Assembly: GCF_009759665.1 (NCBI RefSeq)
Contig: NZ_WQNE01000014.1
Coordinates: 120,795 to 184,794 of the forward strand
DNA length: 64,000 nucleotides
Direction: 5' to 3'
DNA from: Bradyrhizobium cajani
Lineage (GTDB): Bacteria > Pseudomonadota > Alphaproteobacteria > Rhizobiales > Xanthobacteraceae
Each line of letters opens with the position of its first letter. Positions within the stretch are counted from its first letter, which is position 1. Made by a program: the position numbers and the translations under genes. The notes beneath the pieces were generated by a model. It did no database searches and was not told the origin of the DNA. It saw nothing but the letters and a program-made list of their open reading frames with translations. Shown here in pieces: positions 17,501 through 25,339 of the stretch.

Positions 17501-19748
17501 CGAACAGCGGCTTGATGCCGATCATCGCGGTCGCCGGCGCGACCGGCAGCACAAGCTTGCGCTCGACGGCGCGGCCCCCGGTCTCGACCATGCGGACGAA
17601 GATCTGCGCCTCCTGCGGACGCGTCGAGGCCGGCTGCTTGTCCAGCGTCACCGGGAAGGTCGCAACGCCATTGGCGTCGGCCTCGGGCAGATTCTCCAGC
17701 GGCGTGCGCTCGTTCGAGGTGGTCTCCTCGTCGGCGACGCCGAACTGGTAGCCGGCAAAGCCCGGACGTTCGCTCGCGGGGGCCACGAGCATGTCGCCTT
17801 CGAGCTGGAGGCCGGAGGCCGGCGCACCGTAGAGGAAATGGCCGTCCGCCTTAAGCTCCACTGGAGCGTTAGCTTTGATCAGCTTGTCCTTGGCAGACAA
17901 GTCGAATTCGATCCGATCGGGGACGTAATCCTCGACCATGAAAGTGGTCTCTCCGACTGACGAGCCCTTCGGATCGGTGAAGGCGCGCACCCGCCAGGTC
18001 CCGGTCGGCACGGCCGAATTCAGCGGCACGGCAAGGGTGCGGCCGCCAGCGCCCTGGTCGGCCAGCACGGCGCGGCGGAATTCGACGCCGTCGGGACGCT
18101 CGATCACCAGCGTCAGCGGTCCGCCGGTGACCGCATTGCCCTGCCCGTCACGCAGCAGCGCCGTGAGATACACGGTCTCGCTGGAGCGGTAGACGCCGCG
18201 CTCGGCATAGACGAAGGCATCGGCGCCCGCCGGCACTGCACGGCCCGCAACGCCGCGATCGGACAAGTCGAAGGCGGAGGACTTGAGGCTGAGGAAGGCG
18301 TAGTCGGCCTTCTCGCCTGTAACGGTGAGCAAGGCCGGCGACAGGCCGCCCTCGCCGCGCGCGAGACCGGCCTCGAACAGCACGTGGCCGCTGTCGTCGG
18401 TCTTGCGCGTGGCCAGGATCTCGTTGTTGCGGGCAACCAGCCGCACCTCGGCTTTGCCGACCGGATCGGTCGAGGCCAGCGAGTTGACGAAGACGTGGAT
18501 GCCGTCATTGCCGGAATAGGCTGTGACGCCGAGGTCGGAGACGATGAACCATTGGGTGGCGAGCTGGTAGTCGTCGTCGGAGCCCGGGCCCTTCGCCGCG
18601 GCGGTCATCACGTAGACGCCGGCCTGGAGCTCGCCAAGCGCCTGGTCGACCGGGAATGCCGTGGTGACGTCCTGGTTCAGCGTCGTCGCGGTCGCGAGCT
18701 CGCCGGACCAGACCTTCACGCCGCGCTCGTCGCCGAGATCGGTGAGCTGATATTTCGACAGCGTTTTCTGAAAGTCGCTGTCGACCACCGTGTTGATCAG
18801 ATTGCGGTCGCCGATCCGGAAGACGTTGATGCTGACCGCGGGCGTGTTGACGCTGACGACGGGAATGCCGCGCTGGCCGGTCCTGGGCAGCACATAGGCG
18901 CGGCTGGTGAAGCGCACGAAGGGCTTGCGGTCGCGCACATAGACGTTGAACTCGGCCGATTTCGGCAGCCCCTCCTTCACCGTCGACGGCAGGCCGGCGC
19001 GCAGATTGATGTTGTAGCGCTCGCCGTGCTTCAGCCCGTCGACACAGAGCTGCTTGCCTTCGGCCGACAAGGCCGGCTTGTCCTGGCCCGCCAGCGCCAG
19101 GAACGGCGCGAAATCGGTGCGCTTGGCCAGCTCTTCCGAGAACTGGAAGCAGGCGCGCGGGCTCGCCGAGTCCGAATCCACGGTATAGTCGAGCAGCCGG
19201 AAGCCGTGCTCGTCGCGCATCTTCTCATATTGGCCGCGGACGTCGGCGACCTCGCGCATGTCGAGCGACAGCCGCAGCGCATCCAGCGCCGGCCGCCACA
19301 GCTTCCGTTCCGCGAGCGACTTGCCGAGCACGGCGAGCGCGTCGGCCTCCTCGCCCGGATTGCCGGCGCGCAGGTAGGCGATGTAGGCGGCGGTCGAGGC
19401 GCGCTCCAGGAGGAAGGTCTGCTCGCTTGAGCTCTTCGGCGAGATCTGGAAAATGACCTTGGCGAGCCGCAGCCAGTTGCCGGCATCCTCGGGCGCGGTC
19501 GCGGCGATCTGGCCGAGGACCGAAAGGCCGGTGCGATAGTCGTTGCGCCGGAAGGCGGCGTCGGCGTCGGTGCGCAGCGTCGCGCTGGTCTTGGCGACCG
19601 GCCCCGCCTCGCTCTTGATCTGCGCCTCCAGCTTGATCGCGGAATCAGCGAGATCGTCGCGCTTGAAGGCCTTGTCGGCGGCTTGCGCGGCCACAAGGCC
19701 GAATGCCAGCGTGGCGCAGATTGTGACGGCGCGAACCAGACCGATCAT
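14544..19748 (-). CDS. Bacterial alpha-2-macroglobulin family protein (ECAM/YfhM type)
   Basis: A 1734-aa secreted protease trap of the periplasm. A Sec signal peptide (ICATLAFGLVAAQA, cleavage near residue 22) leads into an N-terminal helical/TPR-like and apple-like region, then the MG beta-domains, with a thioester motif CSEQ (CxEQ) near residue 1286 in DRYPYGCSEQITSR, followed by the alpha-helical thioester domain and a C-terminal receptor-like domain. Unlike E. coli ECAM no lipobox cysteine is visible at the cleavage site, so it is probably soluble. The open frame extends to 20021 but the ATG at 19748 starts the signal peptide. The gene precedes pbpC; the pair is thought to protect and repair the wall when the outer membrane is breached. 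Confidence 0.93.
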   Translation of the reverse strand: MIGLVRAVTICATLAFGLVAAQAADKAFKRDDLADSAIKLEAQIKSEAGPVAKTSATLRTDADAAFRRNDYRTGLSVLGQIAATAPEDAGNWLRLAKVIFQISPKSSSEQTFLLERASTAAYIAYLRAGNPGEEADALAVLGKSLAERKLWRPALDALRLSLDMREVADVRGQYEKMRDEHGFRLLDYTVDSDSASPRACFQFSEELAKRTDFAPFLALAGQDKPALSAEGKQLCVDGLKHGERYNINLRAGLPSTVKEGLPKSAEFNVYVRDRKPFVRFTSRAYVLPRTGQRGIPVVSVNTPAVSINVFRIGDRNLINTVVDSDFQKTLSKYQLTDLGDERGVKVWSGELATATTLNQDVTTAFPVDQALGELQAGVYVMTAAAKGPGSDDDYQLATQWFIVSDLGVTAYSGNDGIHVFVNSLASTDPVGKAEVRLVARNNEILATRKTDDSGHVLFEAGLARGEGGLSPALLTVTGEKADYAFLSLKSSAFDLSDRGVAGRAVPAGADAFVYAERGVYRSSETVYLTALLRDGQGNAVTGGPLTLVIERPDGVEFRRAVLADQGAGGRTLAVPLNSAVPTGTWRVRAFTDPKGSSVGETTFMVEDYVPDRIEFDLSAKDKLIKANAPVELKADGHFLYGAPASGLQLEGDMLVAPASERPGFAGYQFGVADEETTSNERTPLENLPEADANGVATFPVTLDKQPASTRPQEAQIFVRMVETGGRAVERKLVLPVAPATAMIGIKPLFGDKNVAEGDKAEFEVVFVSPEGQTLRRDGLRYELLKMESRYQWYRQNNYWEYEPVKSTSRVANGELAIAADKPSRISLSPQPGRYRLDVKSNDADGPVTSVQFDVGWYSEGSADTPDLLETSIDKPQYSSGDTMTVSVNVRSAGKLTINVLGDRLLTTQTIDVKEGTAQVKLAVGKDWGTGAYVVATLRRPLDAAAQRMPGRAIGLKWFGIDKQTRTLQVKLTPPALIRPNATLKIPVKLDGLNPGEDAKVVISAVDVGILNLTNYKPPAPDDYYLGQRRLTAEIRDLYGQLIDGMSGTRGQIKSGGDAGAAELQGSPPAQKPLALYSGIVTVGADGTAEVSFDIPEFAGTARVMAVAWTATKLGRANTDVVIRDPVVLTTTLPRFLLNGDRGTVNLEIDNVEGQAGDYVINVKTGGPVKMTGNPATTVKLAAKQRNSFSLALDATAAGQATLDVDIKGPNGLALARHYALDVKAATQVLARRSIRTLAKGESLTLTSDMFSDLVPGTGSVSVSASLSTALDAATILKALDRYPYGCSEQITSRAMPLLYVNDLAAGAHLAMDTEVDQRIRDAIERLLARQGSNGSFGLWSAGGDDAWLDAYVTDFLTRAREKGFAVPDVLFKNALDRIRNSVVNGNEPEKDGGRDLAYGLYVLARNGAAPIGDLRYLADTKLSNLATPIAKSQLAAALALVGDRNRAERVYGAALDSLAPKPVLEFGRTDYGSQLRDAAALVSLASEGNAPKATLTQAVARVETARGLTPYTSTQENAWLVLAARALAKENLSIEVDGQPVKTALYRSYKADTLSGKPLKITNTGDAPVQAVVSVSGSPVTPEPAASNGFKIERNYFTLDGKPADISKVKQNQRFAVVLKITEAKPEYGHIMVSDYLPAGLEIDNPKLVSSGDSGTLDWIEDGEEPEDTEFRDDRFTAAVDRASDSKSVFTVAYVVRAVSPGKYVLPQAYVEDMYNPSRYGRTGTGSVEVRAAK

Positions 19749-20152
19749 AATGGACTCCCGGGAAATCGCGGACGAGCGCCCGCGGCGGCGATGAAGTGCG
19801 CGGAAAGGTGACGGACTCATGGCGATGGAACCAAAGGTGCAAAACGTCGCATTCGCCATAGCAAGGCAAGCCCAGAGGAGACTGGTCGAGATACCGCCGC
19901 GCACGCCGTCCTGATGGCGCAGCAATACCGGGCCAGTCGACCGGCGCCCATGTCCCGGAAGCTGGCCAGCGTTCCCGGCGATGTGATCCATCGTCCAGTC
20001 CGCTGCCGCTCGACCCGGCACCCTGACATGCCACCGTTCCGCTTTGTCGCGGGGGCGAGGAAAACGGTTCGGTTCAGACTTGGCGAAACGCCAGATTTTT
20101 CATATTGGCATGGTAGATGAACAGCCGGCCCCAAACCGGGGCGGCTCAAGAC
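19749..20152. other. 404-bp spacer upstream of tRNA-Arg, no gene seen
   Basis: No coding frame with family features was recognised. It must contain the minus-strand promoter of the alpha-2-macroglobulin gene and the plus-strand promoter of tRNA-Arg. A GC-rich hairpin (CCCC/GGGG around AAACC) lies shortly before the tRNA. Confidence 0.5.
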
Positions 20153-20229
20153 GGTCCCGTAGCTCAACTGGATAGAGTAGCGGATTTCTACTCCGCGGGT
20201 TGCAGGTTCGAGTCCTGCCGGGATCGCCA
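20153..20229 (+). tRNA. tRNA-Arg (anticodon TCT)
   Basis: A 77-nt cloverleaf with encoded CCA. The acceptor stem GGTCCCG pairs with CGGGATC, the anticodon stem GCGGA/TCCGC carries the loop TTTCTAC (anticodon TCT, reads AGA), and the T-loop is GGTTCGAGTCC. Confidence 0.97.
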
Positions 20230-20248
20230 AGCCGTGCCGGCTCGACGT

Positions 20249-21589
20249 TCAAATCTTCAAATCGTCGTCAAAGTTGGCTGGCGATACCGCCTTGGGACGA
20301 CGAAATCCCCTTCGTCCGTTGCCCAGATCAGCCTGATGCATCCCCCACCAACGGGCAATCGCCGCAGTCAGACCATCCCAGAGCTCCGTCGGAAGATCCG
20401 GGACGGCCACCCGGACGCTGTAGCGATCCGTGGTCGCGTGGTGAAACCACTCGGTTGCGGCGAAGTCGAAGCCGAAGCTGCCAGCGTGGCGAATCGGAAA
20501 TCCCTCTCCGCTCAAGTCACGGCTCATCAGTTCGGCCGCGCGCCGTGCGCTGGCCTCATCGAGCGGGCGCTTGCCACGGAGCGTGACATAGAGGCCGTGG
20601 CTGAAGTGCAGCTCGGCCGCAAGGGGCGCCAGCTCCGACGCAAAATATCGGCTCATGCGCCGGCCGTTGCGCAAGATCGCCGCGATGCGCCGTCTTGTCA
20701 GCTTCCAATAGGCCGCCGTACCCACATAGGGCGGAAAGTGCGCCGGCAGTGCCGCGCCGCCGAGCAGGCGCACGGCATCGCTTGTTTCCCGCGCCAGGTG
20801 CTCGAAAAACGAACCGGAGCCATTCTCGCCGGGGTCGACGAAGACCGCAGAACCGAGCCGGCCGTACTCCGCTCCGAGCGAATCCAGCTTGGTATGGCTT
20901 CGGACCATCACGACGGGAATCCGGCATCGCCGGGCCCATCGGAGTGCCCGCCGGATGCGGCCCGATCCGCCGGCAAAACAGGTCGTGTCGAAGATCAGCA
21001 GGTCCAGCCCGGACGCATCAACGCGAAGGACCGCCTCGAACGCGCCGGCCGGGATGCATGAATCCAGCAGCAAGATCCTGCGCGAGACAGCCCGGGCCAG
21101 CGCATCGCCTGGCGGTCCCTTCAAGGTAACAAGCCGCAAATGAGGGACAAGACGCTCGATCAACTCGATCGTCTCGCCGTAGCAGCCTGGCATCACCAGG
21201 ATATCGGCCTTGTCGAAGACCGCTGCGGAGGCCAGCAGCAGCGCCGAGATCGCCGCCATGCCCGAGGCGGTGTAGACCGCCCGGCCGGTGCAGCCGCTCT
21301 CGTCTTGATAGAATGACGGACCGACCACCCTGAGATCCGCGCGCTGATAGTCGTAAGTGAACCTGAACGGTCCGCTTGCAGGACACGCCGTCGCCGACCA
21401 CGCCGTCTCCGTCGCCTTCCAGTCTCGCAGCTCGTGGTCGGCGCGCAGTGCGGCAGTGATCCGGAATTTAGCCTTGATGACCTCGTCGACCGATTGCGGA
21501 GGGGACAAAGGCAATGGACTTCTCAGGCATTCATTCAACAGCCTGAGTTCCTCATGCTTGCGTTCCAGATAGGCCTGAATGGTCTCCAT
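20249..21589 (-). CDS. Unrecognised PLP-dependent fold-type-I enzyme-like protein
   Basis: A 446-aa protein I cannot assign to a named family. Aminotransferase/Cys-Met-type features are visible: a cofactor-loop-like TASGMAAISALLLA, an aspartate in LLIFDTTCFAGGSGRI, and a likely Schiff-base lysine in VMVRSHTKLDSLGAEYGRLG, followed by a C-terminal small domain. The N-terminus (residues 1-25) is helical and charged. It is a single gene running toward tRNA-Arg, ending 20 bp from the tRNA's 3' end, with no co-directional neighbours, so there is no pathway context. Standing next to a tRNA 3' end it may have been acquired by transfer. Substrate unknown. Confidence 0.7.
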   Translation of the reverse strand: METIQAYLERKHEELRLLNECLRSPLPLSPPQSVDEVIKAKFRITAALRADHELRDWKATETAWSATACPASGPFRFTYDYQRADLRVVGPSFYQDESGCTGRAVYTASGMAAISALLLASAAVFDKADILVMPGCYGETIELIERLVPHLRLVTLKGPPGDALARAVSRRILLLDSCIPAGAFEAVLRVDASGLDLLIFDTTCFAGGSGRIRRALRWARRCRIPVVMVRSHTKLDSLGAEYGRLGSAVFVDPGENGSGSFFEHLARETSDAVRLLGGAALPAHFPPYVGTAAYWKLTRRRIAAILRNGRRMSRYFASELAPLAAELHFSHGLYVTLRGKRPLDEASARRAAELMSRDLSGEGFPIRHAGSFGFDFAATEWFHHATTDRYSVRVAVPDLPTELWDGLTAAIARWWGMHQADLGNGRRGFRRPKAVSPANFDDDLKI

Positions 21590-21850
21590 GTGCGTCTTGG
21601 CAAATCCGAGTTTTATTCAACGCTCGGAAAGTGCCTTGGGTCCAACGCCAGCCTGCTGCAACGAAGATCGATCTCCGTATCGTCAAGCCCGATTCGAAGC
21701 GCCGACCGAGGTCGCGTCGCGAGCAAAGGCTAAACGACGGGCAACGCTTTACAAATCTGTCGCACTTCAAGAACGCGTGCGCAGGCCTGTCCCGAAGACA
21801 GCAGAGCCCTACTTATCCGGCATGCAGATGAGACGTGGAAGGGCTTTGTG

Positions 21851-22144
21851 ATGTCGTCAACCGAATGGACAAGAATGGCCATCACATCCGGGATTGCCCT
21901 CGCCGCAATGTCCTTCTTGGCAATCGACGCGGTCACGGACGTGAACCCCGTTGAGATCGCAAAACGCGCTGAAATGGTGCAGGCTTCGATTGCGGACGCA
22001 GCGGCGAGTCAACAGCAAAGGGTCGTTGCCGTTCACGCATGGATGCGTGGAAGCGACCAGAAACCTCATTCGGTCATGTACCGATCATGCCCGCAAGATC
22101 ATGTGCATGGACCGAAGCCGGTAGACATCGATCGCGGCGTCTGA
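21851..22144 (+). CDS. Small hypothetical protein with one N-terminal hydrophobic segment
   Basis: A 97-aa frame opening with MSSTEWTRMAITSGIALAAM, one hydrophobic stretch (about residues 9-27) that could be a signal anchor, and a charged rest. A strong ribosome site GGAAGGG lies upstream; a GTG directly before the ATG (21848) is an alternative start. No family is recognised. It is followed by the stress promoter and small-RNA module at 22259-22371. Confidence 0.45.
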   Translation: MSSTEWTRMAITSGIALAAMSFLAIDAVTDVNPVEIAKRAEMVQASIADAAASQQQRVVAVHAWMRGSDQKPHSVMYRSCPQDHVHGPKPVDIDRGV

Positions 22145-22258
22145 CTGAAGCAGCCGTCGCCTCTCTCCGCATGGCATCATGCGGTGGTCGAGCCGGATCA
22201 GGATCAGCCGCCAAGGCGCATCGCACCGAGTGCGGCACGACAATAATCCCAAGCATCG

Positions 22259-22283
22259 CGGAACGAGCTTACAACCTGCACGT
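22259..22283 (+). promoter_or_regulatory. Candidate EcfG (general stress) promoter
   Basis: GGAAC (22259-22263), a 16-nt spacer, then CGTT (22280-22283). This fits the alphaproteobacterial EcfG consensus GGAAC-N16/17-CGTT exactly. It points at a short non-coding stretch ending in an intrinsic terminator. Confidence 0.55.
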
Positions 22284-22289
22284 TTGATC

Positions 22290-22371
22290 TCACGAAATCG
22301 AGTGGTGCCGACCTACCAGCCCCGGTCGGCCTCGAAGAGCCCCGTGCTTGTCCCCCGAGCACGGGGTTTTT
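22290..22371 (+). ncRNA. Candidate small RNA, about 80 nt, EcfG-controlled
   Basis: Between the EcfG-type promoter and a strong terminator there is no open frame of note. The predicted transcript has a first hairpin (GCCGACC 22306-22312 with GGTCGGC 22324-22330) and the terminator hairpin. Ends are estimated from the promoter and the T-run. No known RNA family is recognised. Confidence 0.4.
22340..22371 (+). terminator. Rho-independent terminator
   Basis: CCCCGTGCT (22340-22348) pairs perfectly with AGCACGGGG (22358-22366), followed by TTTTT (22367-22371). Only the plus strand has the T-run. Confidence 0.85.
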
Positions 22372-22439
22372 CTCGTGAATCAGGTGCAACGGATGCGGTT
22401 GGTACCGGAGCAGGTCGGGGGCGGATGCGCAGGGCGCGC

Positions 22440-22589
22440 TCAGTCTGCCCGCTCATCGCGCCGATCGCGGGCGAGCTGATGCCATGCCAGCGCCAGTTCG
22501 ATCAGTCTTTGCCGGTCGGCGCCTTCGGACGCCGCGGCGCGCTTCATCGCCGCCTCCGCCTCGTGCTGCGGATCGTACTTGCTACACAT
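22440..22589 (-). CDS. 49-residue conserved-type small protein
   Basis: The frame starts MCSKYDPQHEAEAAMKRAAA and ends with DERAD, 49 aa, predicted as two amphipathic helices rich in Ala, Arg and Glu. I recall similar tiny Bradyrhizobium proteins of the pattern YDPQxEAEAAxKRAA, without known function. The frame has clear GC-rich third-position use. It is monocistronic. Confidence 0.6.
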   Translation of the reverse strand: MCSKYDPQHEAEAAMKRAAASEGADRQRLIELALAWHQLARDRRDERAD

Positions 22590-22743
22590 GAGGCCAACCT
22601 AGCCGGACGATCTGGACAAGCGCATGGCAATTTTGTCCGTATGATTGCGGTGTAACGCCTTGGCCACTCGGACGTGCGCGGCAAATCTCATTGGCGCGAA
22701 CAGGTCGCGGACGAGGCAGCGCGCCGTGGTCAGCCAGTTGAAT

Positions 22744-22761
22744 CTGTGAATTGCATCACAG
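22744..22761. promoter_or_regulatory. CRP-type palindrome upstream of a membrane micropeptide
   Basis: CTGTGA-N6-TCACAG is a perfect 6+6 inverted repeat containing the full CRP/FNR-family consensus TGTGA-N6-TCACA. It lies about 80 bp before the ATG at 22833. A TAAAGA near 22780 could serve as -10, which would put the site near -40. Confidence 0.45.
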
Positions 22762-22832
22762 CCTGCGGCCGGCATCTCCGCTAAAGAGAATCTCGACGCT
22801 CCGTGGAGCGCGCGAAGGCATGGGTGGCCGTC

Positions 22833-22994
22833 ATGAGGCGAGAAGCTGCTGCCAAGGCCGACGACCGAACGCAGCGACCAAGGTCCGACGTGCTCGGCAT
22901 TGCGCGTCTTGCGACCATCGGCATTGTGATGCTGGCCTGGATCGCAGGCCTGGTCTGGAGCGTGATGGCGTTCATGGACTGGCTCGTCTCCTGA
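22833..22994 (+). CDS. 53-residue single-TM micropeptide, paralogue of 45876-46037
   Basis: Charged N-terminus (MRREAAAKADDRTQRPRSD) followed by one TM helix (about residues 25-50) ending WLVS. The same length and C-terminal pattern (IxMLxWIxxLxWxxxxxxxWLxS) recurs in the 53-aa protein at 45876. A GTG at 22803 would add ten residues; the ATG is preferred because it makes the two relatives equal in length. Function unknown. Confidence 0.6.
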   Translation: MRREAAAKADDRTQRPRSDVLGIARLATIGIVMLAWIAGLVWSVMAFMDWLVS

Positions 22995-23121
22995 GCCGCG
23001 ATCAGTCGCTGCTTGGCGCGGTCTGCGCGCGGCCGCGGACGCGATGCAATTGGATCGGCGCCAAAACAAAAAAGAGGCGGGCCTGCGCCCGCCTCCTTCA
23101 CATCGGAATGCGACCTGGGTC

Positions 23122-23892
23122 TTAACGGCATGCCCGCGGATCGGCCATCACATATTGGCCGTTCGGATAGCGGTAGTAGCAATTGCCCTCCGCCCAGTAA
23201 TAGCCGGGCTGCGATGCGGCGGTGGCGCCGGCAATCGCACCGGTCGCGCCGCCGAGGACGGCGCCTGCGGCGGCGCCGGTCGCATTGCCGGAGATCAGGC
23301 CGCCCAGCACGCCGCCGACAATGGCCCCGCCGAGCGCGCTCGCACCGGGATCGGCTGGCGGCGGAGGCGGAGGTGGTGGCGCGTAGGCGACCGGGGGCGG
23401 CGGCGGTGCGTAGGCCACGGGCACGTCGTCGATATACTCTTCCGAGACGTAGGCGGGCGGCCCGTCCATCCGCTGCGGATAATAATACCAGACGCCGCCG
23501 ACGTCCCACCACCAGCCGGAGCGACCGTTGTGGACCTCGTGGCGCCAGCGACCGCCATCCCAGGCGCGATTGCCGCGATAGGCGTGTCCGCCCCAATCGC
23601 GTGTTGGTACGGGACCGCGGACATAATGTCCCGGCGGCGGGCCGCCGGCGCCGTGCGGGCCTGGACCCGCGTGGGGCTGGCCAACGGGCTGCTGCGCGGG
23701 CCGGGCCGCCTGCTGCGGCGGACCCCTGCGCACGTTCTGATTGGTCTGGGGCGGCGCGCCTGCGCCCGGCCCTGCCGGCGGCGGGCCGGCATCTCTCGGC
23801 GGTCTGGCCTCCTGCGCCTGCGCCGAGAGCGCGAGCAACGACATGGCCGAAACCAAGGGAATGATGATCTTCATGCGGCTGGACGCACTCAT
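23122..23892 (-). CDS. Exported proline-rich, glycine-zipper protein
   Basis: A 256-aa envelope protein. After a signal peptide (IIPLVSAMSLLALSAQA) comes a Pro/Gly/Gln-rich stretch, a Trp/Tyr-rich RcnB-like block (WDGGRWRHEVHNGRSGWWWD), a second proline run (VAYAPPPPPPPP), a glycine-zipper region of about 60 residues (GGAIVGGVLGGLISG), and a C-terminal YYWAEGNCYYRYPNGQYV motif. Glycine zippers suggest membrane association or oligomers in the envelope. The start MSASSRMKI at 23892 is chosen for AGGGGG upstream; 23874 is possible. Confidence 0.75.
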   Translation of the reverse strand: MSASSRMKIIIPLVSAMSLLALSAQAQEARPPRDAGPPPAGPGAGAPPQTNQNVRRGPPQQAARPAQQPVGQPHAGPGPHGAGGPPPGHYVRGPVPTRDWGGHAYRGNRAWDGGRWRHEVHNGRSGWWWDVGGVWYYYPQRMDGPPAYVSEEYIDDVPVAYAPPPPPVAYAPPPPPPPPADPGASALGGAIVGGVLGGLISGNATGAAAGAVLGGATGAIAGATAASQPGYYWAEGNCYYRYPNGQYVMADPRACR

Positions 23893-24080
23893 GCGTGCTT
23901 GACCCCCTACTTTCTCAATCGCCGTGCTCAATTGCCGTGGTCCTGACGCGATAGACGATTCGCCTCGCGCCTGGCTGATGCCGGCTGACATAACTGACCT
24001 GCGCGGCCGGTTAAGTCCCGTTACAAATGATTAAGATCACGGCAATTTTTCGTCCCGAGGGGGTGCGGCTGGAAGCGCCT

Positions 24081-24293
24081 CTAGCGGGCCGGCTCGATCA
24101 CGTTGCAGTTGCTCCGCCCTGACATCAGGCAGTCCTGCATCTTGCTGGCGGCAGTGAGATCGCGCGCGAGCCACCAGCCGATGCCCAGGATCACGACGGC
24201 GATGATCAACCCCGCGATCGCGCCGCGGCGATTGCCGCCGGACGGGGACTTCGGAGAGGATCTGGGCTTCAGGCCCGGTTCGGGCTTGGACAT
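24081..24293 (-). CDS. Small single-TM protein, 70 aa
   Basis: Basic, Pro/Ser-rich cytoplasmic N-terminus (MSKPEPGLKPRSSPKS), one TM helix (GAIAGLIIAVVILGIGWWLA), then a short tail with two cysteines (KMQDCLMSGRSNCNVI) that could form a disulfide outside. Conserved-type Bradyrhizobium protein of unknown role. Confidence 0.7.
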   Translation of the reverse strand: MSKPEPGLKPRSSPKSPSGGNRRGAIAGLIIAVVILGIGWWLARDLTAASKMQDCLMSGRSNCNVIEPAR

Positions 24294-24369
24294 GGCTACC
24301 TGGTCGCTCGGGCCAGACGCCTTTATCACCTCTGCGACGTGGCGTCACATCCCGATCGGCCGATCCGGT

Positions 24370-24597
24370 TCAACCCCGGGTCGGCCGGATCGCTTCCTTG
24401 CGCGAGGTCTCGACCGCCGGGGTCGCCCGCGGTGCGCAGGTCGTGAGCACGAACGCGGTCTGGGTGCATTCCCAGTCAGCACCCAAGACGGTATTCTCGA
24501 TGGGTTGCGGACGCGCAAACAGCAGCGTGGCACCGACCAGCGCCGCCACCACCAGGGTGAGCGCAAGCGCCTTCAGGCTCAGTCGAAAGATCGTCAT
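24370..24597 (-). CDS. Small membrane-anchored or secreted protein, 75 aa
   Basis: One N-terminal hydrophobic helix (LKALALTLVVAALVGATLLF) followed by a periplasmic tail with two cysteines (WECTQTAFVLTTCAP). It shares the anchor plus two-cysteine layout with the next gene downstream (24081) on the same strand, 76 bp away. Function unknown. Confidence 0.65.
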   Translation of the reverse strand: MTIFRLSLKALALTLVVAALVGATLLFARPQPIENTVLGADWECTQTAFVLTTCAPRATPAVETSRKEAIRPTRG

Positions 24598-24865
24598 GCC
24601 CGTGCTCCGTCGCGTATCGGGCGGACGCTAGGCGTCGCCCGGGGTGCTCCCTTATGAGGGACATCACAATTCGGCAGTTTTTCGGGGCTACGAGAGATCG
24701 TCGGGGGTTGGCGATTTTTCGTCTACCTGATCGGCTGCGATTATGGGTGGCTTCGCGACGCGCGCCGATGTACACGCTTCTGCGTCGCGTGGTGCCTGCT
24801 ATGCCCAGCCGACGTACCAACAGGCAGTGATGTAGGATTGAAAGCGAGGAAGACAAGGCTCGTCG

Positions 24866-25213
24866 ATGAGTGGATTCAGGGAACCCGGCTTCGCAGACCG
24901 GCAAAAGGCGGCGCAGGACGCACGCAAAAATCTTTTGAACAAGTTCAAGTCGCAACCGGGCCCCGATGATCCGGGAGTGGCGGCGCGCCGTGCCGAGCGC
25001 GAGGCACTCGCCGCCAAGCGCGCCGAGGCCAAGGCAGCGCGCGAGGCTGAAAAGGCCGAGCAGAAGCGCCTCGAGGAAGAGGCCAGGGCCGCCGAAGCCG
25101 CGCGGATTGCGCGCGAGGCCGAGGAAGCCGCCGAAAAGCAGGCTGCCCTCGAAGCCGAGCAGAAGGCCAAGCGCGACGCGCGCTACGCAGCCCGCAAGGC
25201 CAAGCGCAAGTAA
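24866..25213 (+). CDS. DUF6481 family charged coiled-coil protein
   Basis: A 115-aa protein made almost entirely of Ala, Glu, Lys and Arg helices. The opening GFREPGFADRQKAAQDARKN is the family signature as I recall it; the rest is a long single alpha helix or coiled coil with a basic end (RKAKRK). No enzymatic motifs. Cytoplasmic, function unknown. It is transcribed alone. Confidence 0.75.
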   Translation: MSGFREPGFADRQKAAQDARKNLLNKFKSQPGPDDPGVAARRAEREALAAKRAEAKAAREAEKAEQKRLEEEARAAEAARIAREAEEAAEKQAALEAEQKAKRDARYAARKAKRK

Positions 25214-25339
25214 CGCTCACAAATCACGTTCAATTGAAATTGAACTGAGACGTTCGGGGCGGTCCAGGTGACCGCCCCCGGACATTCGGGCGCGCGCGTC
25301 CTTTATTTCGCAGACGTCCGTCCCAATGACGGGTGAAGA

